From: JADJOY01 sp016713535 [NCBI: Deltaproteobacteria bacterium]
GTDB taxonomy: Bacteria; JADJOY01
Length of the DNA stretch: 64,000 nt
Reading direction: 5' to 3'
Assembly (NCBI GenBank): GCA_016713535.1
Contig: JADJOY010000020.1
Location: forward strand, 124,001-188,000
Shown here: piece after piece, positions 45,810 through 54,947 of the stretch
Layout: every line of letters begins with the position of its first letter
Position numbering within the stretch: position 1 is the first letter of the stretch
Position numbers and translations under genes: made by a program
The notes under the pieces: generated by a model
Seen by the model: only the letters and a program-made list of their open reading frames with translations
Databases searched by the model: none
Told to the model about the DNA's origin: nothing

Positions 45810-46469
45810 ATGAAGCGGCTTGCGGTGGCGTTGTTCGTCGTAGCGGGTCTCGGTGCGATCGCGTCGAACGCACGGGCGCAGGCGGCCGACCCCGCCGGCC
45901 AGCCACGCGGTGCGCAGGTCTATGCAGAGCTGTGCCAGAGCTGTCACGGTCGCTACGGTCGTGGTGACGGGCCGCTCGCCTCCAACCTCAAGGCCCCCCT
46001 CGTCGATTTCACCAACTCGGCGTGGCTCGGTGGGCGCAGCGACGAGGTGATCGCCAAGGGCTTGGGCACCGCCTCCCACGGTCCGATGACGATCGCCAGC
46101 GCGCTCAAGCCCGAGGCGCTCCAGGATTCGATCGCATACATCCGTGCGCTCTCGATCCCCGGCAAGCACGTGAGCGTGCTCGCGGGACGCGACATCTACC
46201 TGGCGTCGTGCCAGGGCTGCCACGGCGCGAAGGGTGACGGGCAGGGGCCGGTGGCGACGTACCTCACTGACCCGAAGCCGCGCGACTTCACGGCGTCGAA
46301 GTTCGTGATCGACGGCCGCGAGGAAGAGCTCGAGAAGTTCATCTCGCTGGGCGCCGCTGCGGCGATGCACGGGTCGATCTACATGCCCGAGTGGGCTTCC
46401 CGCCTCAGTCCTCAGCAGATCAAGGACACCGTCGAGTACCTCAAGATCTTCAAGCAGGCGAAGCCCTGA
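45810..46469 (+). CDS. Diheme c-type cytochrome
   Basis: This periplasmic 219-residue protein has a signal peptide ending ARAQA (about residue 25) and two cytochrome c domains, with heme motifs CQSCH (42-46) and CQGCH (134-138). Candidate distal methionines follow in GPMTIASAL and YMPEWAS. The domains are similar in layout, suggesting internal duplication. It opens the multiheme operon and is a likely soluble electron carrier between the membrane multihemes and a periplasmic partner. Confidence 0.92.
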   Translation: MKRLAVALFVVAGLGAIASNARAQAADPAGQPRGAQVYAELCQSCHGRYGRGDGPLASNLKAPLVDFTNSAWLGGRSDEVIAKGLGTASHGPMTIASALKPEALQDSIAYIRALSIPGKHVSVLAGRDIYLASCQGCHGAKGDGQGPVATYLTDPKPRDFTASKFVIDGREEELEKFISLGAAAAMHGSIYMPEWASRLSPQQIKDTVEYLKIFKQAKP

Positions 46470-46827
46470 GCGTTGGACCCGGGGCGCCATCGCGTCGAGC
46501 GAACCGCTTCGTAGCGCTGAACCGTCTCGCGGGCGAACCCTCCCGAGCGATCGCCACATGACCCGCTCGCCATCCCCCGCGCCGTGTGCCGCCCCAGGCG
46601 ACGACCCGACCCTCGCGCCGCCCGCCGTCGCGGGGCGCGCTGACGAGCCGGAACCCGACCCAGCGTACGCACGACGCAGCATCATGGCGGCGCGCCGTCC
46701 GAGCAGGGGCGCACGACGCCCCGCCAGCGCGTGGCCACAGCGCCGTCGCCAGTGACTCGCGACGGCGACGGATGCCTGCGCGAGCTTTCCATTCGTTTCT
46801 CGCAGTGAGCTGATCGAGGACGGACCC
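46470..46827. other. Intergenic region
   Basis: I see no gene, repeat or clear promoter in these 358 bases. The open frames crossing it on the minus strand lack a plausible start and recognisable content. Confidence 0.4.
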
Positions 46828-48357
46828 ATGGCCCCAGATCCGACCCAGAACCCCAACAAGCTTCCCCCGCTGATGCAGAACTGGGTGAGCCTCGTGGGCG
46901 CCGTGCTCTCGACCTGCACTCTCTTCGGTGCGGTGGCGCTGCTCGGCGTCGACTTCATCCGGGGGATGAGCAACCCGTACGAGGGCATCCTCACGTACGT
47001 CATCGCTCCCGGGTTCCTGATGCTCGGCCTGACGATCGTGTTGATCGGGGTGCTGCTCGAGCGACGCCGGCGTCGCCTCGCCAAGCCGGGGGACGTCCCG
47101 CCCTTCCCTCGCATCGACTTCAACATCTCCCGCCATCGCAACACGTTCATCGTCGGGTCCGGTGGCGTGTTCATGCTCTTGGTCCTCTCCGCGATCGGCT
47201 CCTACCGCGCCTACGAATTCACCGAGTCGGTGATGTTCTGCGGCGACACCTGCCACCAGGTGATGAGCCCCGAGAAGACTGCCTACATGGAGTCGCCCCA
47301 CGCACGCGTCACCTGCGTGCAGTGCCACATCGGCCCGGGCGCCGAGTGGTTCGTGAAGTCGAAGATCTCGGGTCTCTACCAGGTGTATTCGGTGCTGACC
47401 AACAAGTACTCCCGGCCGATTCCCGTGCCGGTCGAGAACCTCCGCCCCGCGCAGGAAACGTGCGAACAGTGTCACTGGCCGCGCAAATTCTTCGGTGCGG
47501 TGCTCCGCGAAGGGCACCACTACCTGGCCGACGAGACCAACTCGCCGTGGACGATCCAGATGGCGCTCAAGGTCGGCGGCGGCGATCCGAGCTTCGGCCC
47601 CGCGGGCGGCATCCACTGGCACATGAACATCGAGAACAAGATCGAATACGTCGCCAAGGATCCGCAGCGCCAGGTGATTCCGTGGGTGCGCATCACCGAT
47701 CCCAACGGCAAGGTGCGCGTCTACGAGGCCTCGAGCGGCAAGCTCACCAAGGAGGAGCTCGACAAGGAGGCGCCTCGGGTCATGGACTGCATCGACTGCC
47801 ACAACCGGCCGGCACACCGCTACAACCCGCCGGTCGACGCGGTGAACATGGCGCTCTTCACCGGACGCATCTCGACCAAGATCCCGTTCATCAAGCAGCA
47901 GGCCGTGACCGTGCTGTCGAAGGAATACGTGACGACGGACGAGGCCAAGGCCGCGATCGCGGACGGCCTCGCCGCCTACTACAAGGCCGAGCAGACCGAG
48001 TTCGCGAAGACCAACCGCGGGCTCGTCGAGGCGGCGATCGCCGAGGTGCAGCGCATCTACGGGCAGAACTTCTTCCCGGAGATGAAGGTCAACTGGAAGC
48101 CCTACCCGGACAACATCGGGCACATGAACTTCCCTGGCTGCTTCCGCTGTCACGACGGCGAACACAAGAGCGACGACGGCAGCGTGATCACCAAGGACTG
48201 CAAGGCCTGTCACGTCATCATCGGTCAAGGTCCCCAGCCCACCGAAGCGAACCAATCGCTCGAAGGGCTGGAATTCCAGCACCCGTCCGACATCGGAGAT
48301 CTGTGGATGGACCAGAACTGCTCCGAATGCCACGACGGAACGACAGGCGGGCTATGA
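46828..48357 (+). CDS. NapC/NrfH-like membrane-anchored multiheme cytochrome
   Basis: This 509-residue protein has three hydrophobic segments in the first 125 residues (VSLVGAVLSTCTLFGAVALLG, FLMLGLTIVLIGVLL, GGVFMLLVLSAIGSY), then a periplasmic heme domain. The first site is CGDTCH (138-143), which has three residues between the cysteines. It is followed by CVQCH, CEQCH, CIDCH, CFRCH, CKACH and CSECH, giving up to seven hemes. HARVTCVQCHIGPGAEWFVK is typical of NapC-family quinol oxidases, which pass electrons from the quinol pool to periplasmic partners. Its stop overlaps the next gene. Confidence 0.9.
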   Translation: MAPDPTQNPNKLPPLMQNWVSLVGAVLSTCTLFGAVALLGVDFIRGMSNPYEGILTYVIAPGFLMLGLTIVLIGVLLERRRRRLAKPGDVPPFPRIDFNISRHRNTFIVGSGGVFMLLVLSAIGSYRAYEFTESVMFCGDTCHQVMSPEKTAYMESPHARVTCVQCHIGPGAEWFVKSKISGLYQVYSVLTNKYSRPIPVPVENLRPAQETCEQCHWPRKFFGAVLREGHHYLADETNSPWTIQMALKVGGGDPSFGPAGGIHWHMNIENKIEYVAKDPQRQVIPWVRITDPNGKVRVYEASSGKLTKEELDKEAPRVMDCIDCHNRPAHRYNPPVDAVNMALFTGRISTKIPFIKQQAVTVLSKEYVTTDEAKAAIADGLAAYYKAEQTEFAKTNRGLVEAAIAEVQRIYGQNFFPEMKVNWKPYPDNIGHMNFPGCFRCHDGEHKSDDGSVITKDCKACHVIIGQGPQPTEANQSLEGLEFQHPSDIGDLWMDQNCSECHDGTTGGL

Positions 48358-50339
48358 ACGAACCACCAGGTGCCTTCGGGCAGGCGCACACGGATCGAGC
48401 AGACGTGTCCCTGCGTGCTCTCGGCGGCGGCGCCGCCGGGAGACTCGCGCGTCGCAGACGGCGATCCGGGCTCGCCCGGTACCTGGGTGTGTTGCTGCTC
48501 GCGGCGAGCGCCGTGGTGCAGTGGGGTGCCGGCTCGGCGTGGGCCGAAGACGACGAGACACCGTGCGAGACCTGTCACGACGCGGCCCCGTCGGCGCTCG
48601 CGGGCAGCGTCCACGAGGCCTTCGGTTGTATCGATTGCCACCCGGGCGCGGACCACGTCCCTCACGAGAAGGCCGACCTCTCGCCCACCTGCACCGGCTG
48701 TCACGACGACGCGTACACCGACCTCGCGACGAGCGTCCACGCCAACGGAAAGGCCGAGAAGGACATCGTCCCCAAGGACTGCGAGCGCTGCCACGGCACC
48801 GCGCATTCGATCGTGTCGAGCGACGACCCGAAGTCACCGCTCAACCCGGCGAACGTCGCGGACACCTGCGGCAAGTGCCACGGCGAGCACGGCGAGGCGC
48901 ACGACGTGGGCTTCGGACGTGCGCTTCCGATCGCTGCGTACAAGGCGAGTGTCCACGCCAGGGCGGCCGGCGACGGACGCCACGGACCGGTGTGCAGTAG
49001 CTGTCACGGCAGCCACACGATCCTGCCGCCCGAGGATCCCAAGTCCGCCGTGAACGCGCACAACGTCGCGGACACCTGCGGCAAGTGCCACGAGAAGATC
49101 GCAGCCGCGTACAAGGCGAGCATCCACGGCGAGGCGGTCGCCCACGGCGTGCGCGAGGCGCCCACCTGTATCGACTGCCACGGCGAGCACCAGATCGCGG
49201 CACCCGACGAGCTCGGCTCACCCGTGTCGGCGAGCAACGTGCCGAAGATGACGTGTGGCCGCTGCCACGGCGATATCCGCCTCGCGCAGAAGTTCGGCTT
49301 CCCCGCGGACCAGGTGCAGGCCTTCGAGGACAGCTACCACGGTCTGGCGATGCGTACCGGCTCCGCCACCGTGGCGAACTGCGCCTCGTGCCACGGCGTC
49401 CACGAGATCCGGCCGTCCTCGGACCCACTCTCGCTGGTCAACACGGCGAACCTGCCCACCACGTGCGGGAAATGCCATCCCGGCGCCGGCGAGAACTTCG
49501 CCATCACCGCCGTGCACGTGCTGCCGAACAAGGGTGAGCACATCGCCGTCACCTGGATCCGCAAGATCTACGTGGTGATGATCCCGAGCGTCGTCGGGTT
49601 CATGTTCCTGCACAACGCCGCGGACCTGTTCCGCAAGGCGAGGAGCGGGATCTCGCGGAGCAAGCGGAAGGCGCCGCCCGAGGAGCGCCTTTCCATCGGC
49701 TTCCGGATCGCGCATGCGTTCACCGCGGTCAGCTTCCTGGTGCTGGTCTACACGGGCTTCGCGCTCAAGTTCCCCGAGGCCTGGTGGGCGGCACCGCTCT
49801 TGAGCTGGGAGGGCCAGCTCGGCCTGCGCGGCCTCATCCATCGCGTCGCCGGCGCCGTGATGACCGGGGCGCTCGGCCTGCACCTGGTTCACGTCGCGGT
49901 CGACCGCAAGGCGAGAGCCTGCATCCTGCAGATGATTCCAGGCCGAGCGGACGCGCAGGAGCTGACCGAGAAGCTGCGGTGGATGGCCGGTTATCGCAAG
50001 AGCCCCCCGCACAGCCCGACGCTGGGCTACCCGGAGAAGATGGAGTACCTGGCGTTCCTGTGGGGCAGCCTGGTGATGGCGGTGTCCGGGTTCATGCTGT
50101 GGTTCTCGTCGATCACCCTGCAGTACCTGCCCAAGTGGGCGCTCGACGTGGCCACCGCGCTCCACTATTACGAGGCGGTCCTGGCCGCGCTCTCGATCCT
50201 GATCTGGCACTTCTTCGTGATCTTCGACCCGGTCGTGTATCCGATGGACACGGCCTGGCTGACCGGCCGGTCACCCGCCGGACGCGTGCTGGAGCGGATG
50301 CCCGAGGACGACGAGCGAAGGGACGACGAGGACGACTGA
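48354..50339 (+). CDS. Eleven-heme cytochrome c fused to a cytochrome b561-type membrane domain
   Basis: The 661-residue protein begins with an Arg-rich segment and a signal-type helix (GVLLLAASAVVQWGAGSAWA). Eleven CxxCH motifs lie between about residues 70 and 380 (CETCH, CIDCH, CTGCH, CERCH, CGKCH, CSSCH, CGKCH, CIDCH, CGRCH, CASCH, CGKCH), several in TCGKCHE-type repeats. After residue 400 come four or five helices of a cytochrome b561/formate-dehydrogenase-gamma-like domain, with His in RIAHAFTAVSFLVL, IHRVAGAVM and LHYYEAVLA. This places quinone chemistry and a heme wire in one chain. ATG 48354 overlaps the previous stop. The acidic end is DDERRDDEDD. Confidence 0.88.
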   Translation: MNEPPGAFGQAHTDRADVSLRALGGGAAGRLARRRRRSGLARYLGVLLLAASAVVQWGAGSAWAEDDETPCETCHDAAPSALAGSVHEAFGCIDCHPGADHVPHEKADLSPTCTGCHDDAYTDLATSVHANGKAEKDIVPKDCERCHGTAHSIVSSDDPKSPLNPANVADTCGKCHGEHGEAHDVGFGRALPIAAYKASVHARAAGDGRHGPVCSSCHGSHTILPPEDPKSAVNAHNVADTCGKCHEKIAAAYKASIHGEAVAHGVREAPTCIDCHGEHQIAAPDELGSPVSASNVPKMTCGRCHGDIRLAQKFGFPADQVQAFEDSYHGLAMRTGSATVANCASCHGVHEIRPSSDPLSLVNTANLPTTCGKCHPGAGENFAITAVHVLPNKGEHIAVTWIRKIYVVMIPSVVGFMFLHNAADLFRKARSGISRSKRKAPPEERLSIGFRIAHAFTAVSFLVLVYTGFALKFPEAWWAAPLLSWEGQLGLRGLIHRVAGAVMTGALGLHLVHVAVDRKARACILQMIPGRADAQELTEKLRWMAGYRKSPPHSPTLGYPEKMEYLAFLWGSLVMAVSGFMLWFSSITLQYLPKWALDVATALHYYEAVLAALSILIWHFFVIFDPVVYPMDTAWLTGRSPAGRVLERMPEDDERRDDEDD

Positions 50340-50421
50340 CGCCACACCGATCGATACGGGGACTCCCCTCCACCGCATGTCGCGGCGGAGGGAAACGGAA
50401 GACAACACCGGAGGAGACGAG

Positions 50422-50849
50422 ATGAAGTTCGGATCGAAGATCGCGGTCACCGCAGTCGCCCTCGCCCTCGTGGCGCCCACGTTCGCCACGGCTGGGGACG
50501 CCGCCGCTGGCAAGGAGACCTACGACAAGAAGTGTGCGAGCTGTCACGGAGCCGACGGCAAGGGTGACGAGAAGATGGCCGGAAGCTGAAGCTCGAGGTC
50601 TCCAAGCTCGACCTGGCGAAGATGAGCGAGAAGAGCGACGCCGACCTGCAGAAGCTCATGAACGAGGGGAAGAAGCCGATGCCTGCCTACGCCGGCAAGC
50701 TCGACGCGGCCGCGATCGACAACGTCCTCGCGGCCTCCTGCTCTATCCCGAGCTCGTTGGCACATTTCCATCCCCCGCGGATGTTTCCATCAGCGAACGC
50801 GGAGGTTCTCGTCTCGTTACGAGCCGCATCGCCCGATGCGAGCCCATAA
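50422..50849 (+). CDS. Small c-type cytochrome, apparent frameshift
   Basis: The start (GGAGGAGACGAG before ATG 50422) gives MKFGSKIAVTAVALALVAP as signal peptide and the heme motif CASCHGADGKGD. The first frame then stops at 50589. The expected remainder of a class I cytochrome (KLDLAKMSEKSDADLQKLMN, then KKPMPAYAGKLDAAAIDNVL with the axial-type Met) continues in another frame from about 50582. A missing base there restores it. The C-terminus after about 50735 no longer looks like cytochrome c, so a second shift or a truncated end is possible. Confidence 0.65.
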
Positions 50850-51107
50850 CCGAAACGGTAACGCCGGCGGCTCGGGAACGGGCGGTGTCAGCCCGAGGTA
50901 GCCGGCTCGGACCGCAGCCTCGTACCCTTTCGGCCGCAGTTGCGCCTGCGTGGCGACCCGGATCTGGCCCCGTCCCGAGTCCTCGGCGCCCTCGCGCCGG
51001 AAGGTGGAGGTCGCCGGGTACGCGGTTTGCTCGGTCAACGGCCTTTGCTTCCGCAGGTGCGGCGCCGCCCCTCCCGGCGCCGGGAAGCCGTCTCGAAGGG
51101 GTCTCTC

Positions 51108-52652
51108 ATGAACCGTGTTCTCGGTGCGCTCGCGTCCCTGAAGCTGGCCGTCGTGCTGCTGGTCCTGCTGCTGGTCGGCCTGGCAGTGGGACCATCGTCG
51201 AGTCGTCGCGGGGCACCGAGGTCGCCGGGCGTCTGGTGTATTACGCGTGGTGGTTCCTCGCGCTCCAGGGTCTCTTCGCGGTGAACGTGCTGGCGTCGAT
51301 CGTCACGCTCTTCCCGTGGGGCAGCCAGCGCATCGGCTTCCTCACCACCCACGGGGCCATGCTGCTGATCCTCGCCGGTTCCGGAGCCACGTACTTCTTC
51401 AAGATCGAGGGCCGGCTCATGCTCTGGGAGGGCGAGACCGCGGGCGAGATCCTCCGACTACGACGCGAGCGGGAAGCTGCTCGCGCGGACCACCCTGCCC
51501 TTCTCGGTGACGCTCGACGACTTCCGGATCGACCACTACCCGGGGACGATGCGCCCCGCGAACTTCCGCAGCGACATCCGGATCACCGATCCCGGCGCTG
51601 CGCCGGTCGCCGTCGGCATCTGGATGAACCATCCGCTCTCGCACGGTGGCTGGAAGCTCTTCCAGTCGAGCTATCAGCAGGAACGTGGACGGGAAGCGAC
51701 GGTGCTCTCGGTCTCGAAGGACCCGGGACAGCCGGTCGTGTTCGCCGGCTACGTACTCCTCGTGGTCGGCATGTGCATCGTGCTCGGAACCCGCCTCGCT
51801 CAGACCCGCGCTCAGGCAGCTCGGCTCGTGGAGCTGCGGGCACAGCAAGCGAAGCGAGCAGCGAAGGCCGGGGCGGCGGCGCTCGGCCTGCTCGTGCTCT
51901 CCGCCTCCGGCGCGGTCGAGGCGCGAGCGGCCAGCGAGCCCGCCGCGCCGACCCTGGCTCGGCTGCCCGTCCAGCACGACGGCCGCGTCATGCCGCTCGA
52001 CACGCTCGCGCGTGAAGCAGTGTGGAACGTGACCGGAAAGACCAGCTGGAACGGCATGGACCCCGTCGCCACGGCGACGGCCTGGAGCTTCGCGCCCAGC
52101 GTCGCCGCCGGGGCACCGCTCGTGAAGATCGGGAGCCGCGAACTCGCCGTCGCGGCGGGTCTACCGGCGGCGACGACCCACGCCTCCTTTCAGCAGCTCG
52201 TGGGGAGCCGTGAGGTGCTCGCGCTCATCGAGCAAGCTCGGCAGGCGGCCGAGCAGCGCAAGCCGCGGGAGGGCGTGCTGGCCGCGGCCGAGAAGCTCGA
52301 GGACCGGCTGCTGTGGCTGCAGCGCTTCCTCGATCGCTCGGCGATCCTGCCGATCCCCGCGGAGGGTGCCTTCACGGCCCGATGGAGCCCGCCGCCGGCG
52401 ATGACGAGCGACTCCCTCGCGGCGCTCGCGAGCGGGCCCCGTCTCGCGGGCTGGCCCGCGGCCGGCGCGGTGGAGCGCGAGATCACCTACAACCGCGTGC
52501 GACCGCTACAGATCGCGTGGATCGTGATGCTCGCCGCGCTCATCGCCTCGCTGGTGGGCTGGAACCGCGCCGACAAGCGCCTGGACGCACTCGCGTTCGC
52601 CGGCCTCACGGCGGGCTTCGGGATGATCACCTGGGCGATCGCGACGCGCTGA
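51108..52652 (+). CDS. ResB / CcsB-type cytochrome c biogenesis protein, two apparent frameshifts
   Basis: Pieces in successive frames form one System II heme-handling protein. MNRVLGALASLKLAVVLLVL is the first ResB helix. From about 51188 a second frame gives YYAWWFLALQGLFAVNVLAS and GFLTTHGAMLLILAGSGATY. From about 51452 a third gives WMNHPLSHGGWKLFQSSYQ and VVFAGYVLLVVGMCIVLG. A large periplasmic domain follows (LPVQHDGRVMPLDTLAREAV, VEREITYNRVRPLQIAWIVM), as in the N-terminal half of fused CcsBA proteins. With CcsA it would carry heme to apocytochromes, needed by the many hemes encoded here. An in-frame TGA ends it. Confidence 0.78.
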
Positions 52653-52682
52653 GCGGTCGCCGGGCGGATCCCCGCCTCGAAC

Positions 52683-53663
52683 ATGTTCGAGAGCCTCATG
52701 TTCCTGGCGTGGGGAGTGGGACTCTTCGCGGTGATCGCGTTCGCGTTGCTGCGCAACCGCCTGGTGGTCCTCAACGCCAACGCGATGGCGGCGCTCACGC
52801 TGCTGCTCACCGACCTGCTGCCGATCGACGGCTTCGTCCACCCGGTCGCGCCAGTGCTCGCCGGGACCGCGTGGCTGGCGATCCACGTCCCGATCATCAT
52901 GGTCAGCTACGCGGTGCTCGCGCTCGGCGTGGTGGTCGCGCACATGCAGGTCGGCTACACGATCTTCGCGCCACGCCGGAGCGAGCTGATCCAGCGCATG
53001 AACGACCTCCTCTACTGGTACACGATGATCGGCTCGATCCTGCTCATCGCCGGCATCCTCACCGGTTCGATGTGGGCCGCGTCGTCGTGGGGCCGCTACT
53101 GGGGCTGGGATCCCAAGGAGGTCTGGTCGCTGGTCGCGTTCCTCGCGTACGTCGCGATCCTGCACGCGCGCTGGAACCAGATGCTCGGCCGCTTCGGCGT
53201 GGCGGCGTGGAGCATCGTGGCGTTCCAGACGATCCTGATGACCTACCTGGGCGTGAACTTCGTGCTCGCGACCGGCATGCATTCCTACGGCTTCGGAGAC
53301 TCGCCGGTGGTTGCGTGGATGGTCGCGGTCGCGCTCGCGGAGACCACCTTCGTGCTCGCGGGTTGGTACTCGCACCGGCGCGCGACGGCGGCGGCACGCG
53401 GTGGCACGCAGCCCCTGAGGGTCTCCTCGCGACGAAGCGACGGGCGTCCGCCCGGTCTCGCTTGGCGAGACCGATCCGCGCGGCGCCGGGCGCACCCAGG
53501 GCGGCGCCCGGCGCCCGGCCTACCCGAGCCGCTCCCTTCGGCCCGGCACCGAGCCGGGTCGAAGCGACGCCCGAGCCCTCACCCCTTCTTGGCGGACGCG
53601 CCCTTCGCGGGTGCGGACTTGGCTGGCGCGGGGAGCTTCTTGCCCGGGGTCTCGCGATCGTAG
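52683..53663 (+). CDS. ccsA: CcsA-type heme handling protein (System II cytochrome c biogenesis)
   Basis: The heme-binding WWD signature is present as SSWGRYWGWDPKEVWSLVAF. Flanking His are in AIHVPIIMVSYAVL and ILHARWNQ, and FVLATGMHSYGFG is the conserved last loop. About seven helices are visible. Codons upstream of ATG 52683, in the same frame as the ResB/CcsB half, read GRIPASN, which belongs to the conserved CcsBA linker, so the true start or fusion point is in question. The last 85 or so residues (after about 53400) are Arg/Pro-rich, overlap the convergent gene and two hairpins, and are probably not native. Confidence 0.85.
   Translation: MFESLMFLAWGVGLFAVIAFALLRNRLVVLNANAMAALTLLLTDLLPIDGFVHPVAPVLAGTAWLAIHVPIIMVSYAVLALGVVVAHMQVGYTIFAPRRSELIQRMNDLLYWYTMIGSILLIAGILTGSMWAASSWGRYWGWDPKEVWSLVAFLAYVAILHARWNQMLGRFGVAAWSIVAFQTILMTYLGVNFVLATGMHSYGFGDSPVVAWMVAVALAETTFVLAGWYSHRRATAAARGGTQPLRVSSRRSDGRPPGLAWRDRSARRRAHPGRRPAPGLPEPLPSARHRAGSKRRPSPHPFLADAPFAGADLAGAGSFLPGVSRS
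53454..53514. terminator. Two hairpins between convergent genes
   Basis: Stem GGTCTCG/CGAGACC (53454-53460 and 53466-53472, 5-base loop) and stem GCGCCGGGCGC/GCGCCCGGCGC (53483-53493 and 53504-53514, 10-base loop) are perfect. They lie where CcsA (plus) and the minus-strand multiheme gene converge, so they probably act as a bidirectional terminator. No T-run. Confidence 0.5.
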
Positions 53664-54910
53664 ACCTGCTGCTTGTGGCAACCCGGGGTGCACCCACCGC
53701 CGGTCTCGGTCTTCACGAAGCCGATCGGCAGATTCCACTGGCCGAACGGCACCGTGTCGTTGACGAGCTTCGGATTGTTGCCGGCGTGCACCGCATGGCA
53801 GAACCGGCACGAACGCCCCTTGTCCTTGTGGACGTGGACGTAGTGGAGGTTGCGCTCGCCGTCGCGGAAGTTCGTCGCGAACGAGGTGTCCTCGTATTGC
53901 GCCAGATCCCGCTTGTGGCACTCGAAGCACAGCGCGTATTCGGTGTCCGTGTACGGAACGTAGATGTCGGTCGGGAACTCCTTGACGAGGAGGTTGCGGT
54001 TGGTCGAACCGTGCGGGTCGTGGCAGCCCGCGCACTTCCCCTCGACGATCGGCTCGTGGAAGACCTTGGCATCCTTCGGGAACGCCTTGTCGTGGCAGCT
54101 CAGGCAGAGCTCCTTCTGGGGCTTGAGGAGCTGGTTCTCGTTGTCGCTCGAGTGTGGCGAGTGGCAGGACGCGCAGTTCTTCTCGCTGTTGATCGGCTTG
54201 TGAGGCGTGGTCGCCCTTGACCGTCGCGGCGATGTCGTCGTGACACTCGAAGCAAGCGTCCTTCCCCTCGGCGGACAGGAGCTTCCGGAACTTCGAGCCG
54301 TGCGGGTTGTGACACGACGTGCAGCCCGTCGTGAGCGCGGTGTGCACGAACGGCTTGTCTTCGACGTACTTCATGTCGTCGTGGCAGCCGAAGCAGAGCT
54401 GCTGGTCCTCGGCCTTGGAGGAGGTTCTTGGCATCGGCCTCGTGCGGCTGCTGGCACTCCATACACTCACCCGCGGCGACCGGGCCGTGCGGGTTCTCCG
54501 ACTTGGCCGGTCCTCGTGGCAACCGGCGCACAGCTCCGTCTTCGACTCGAGTAGGAGCTTCTCCTGCTTCGACGCGTGCGGATCGTGACACGAGGTGCAC
54601 ATCCCCTGGTCGACCGGTGTGTGGAGGTTCGCCTTCTCGAACTTGTCGTGGCAGCCGTAGCAGAGCCCCGCTCCTCCTCGATCAGCTTGAAGGTCTTCTT
54701 GCCCTTCTGCGGGTGCTCGGCCTCGACCACCTCGTGACAGCTGTCGCAGGTCTCGGCGATCGCATGCTGGTTGGCGCCGCTCAGCACCGTCGGATGGCAC
54801 TTCTCGGTCACGCACCCGTCCTCGGCGCGAGCCGGTCGAGCGAGGAGCGGGAGCGCGCATGTCACGATCGTGGCCAACCACACGGCCTTCAGTAGCATCC
54901 TCGTCCTCAT
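53579..54910 (-). CDS. Secreted multiheme cytochrome c (about 14 hemes), several apparent frameshifts
   Basis: Joining frames gives a roughly 440-residue secreted cytochrome of the doubled CxxCH type. It has a signal peptide (ending ARPARAED) and heme sites CVTEKCH (four-residue spacing), CDSCH, CYGCH, CTSCH, CAGCH, CFGCH, CTSCH, CFECH, CASCH, CLSCH, CAGCH, CFECH, CRFCH and CTPGCH (three-residue spacing). A further site reads CMECQQPH, with Gln where the heme His should be. Paired CHDPHGS-type motifs repeat about every 40 residues. Frame changes fall near 54668, 54510, 54420 and 54205. The tail is Lys/Ala-rich. Its size and pattern suit a periplasmic or surface electron wire. Confidence 0.75.
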
Positions 54911-54947
54911 GCGCTCCCCTCCTCTGTTCGCACGCGAGCCGCGCCGC

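Noticed and set aside
46470-46827. Additional small gene between the two cytochrome genes
   Set aside because: Candidate frames have no ribosome-binding site, hydrophobic segment or heme motif and are compositionally random.
45333-47174. Long minus-strand open frame of about 613 codons
   Set aside because: Low-complexity Arg/Ala-rich translation antisense to the diheme and NapC-like cytochrome genes; a by-product of high GC.
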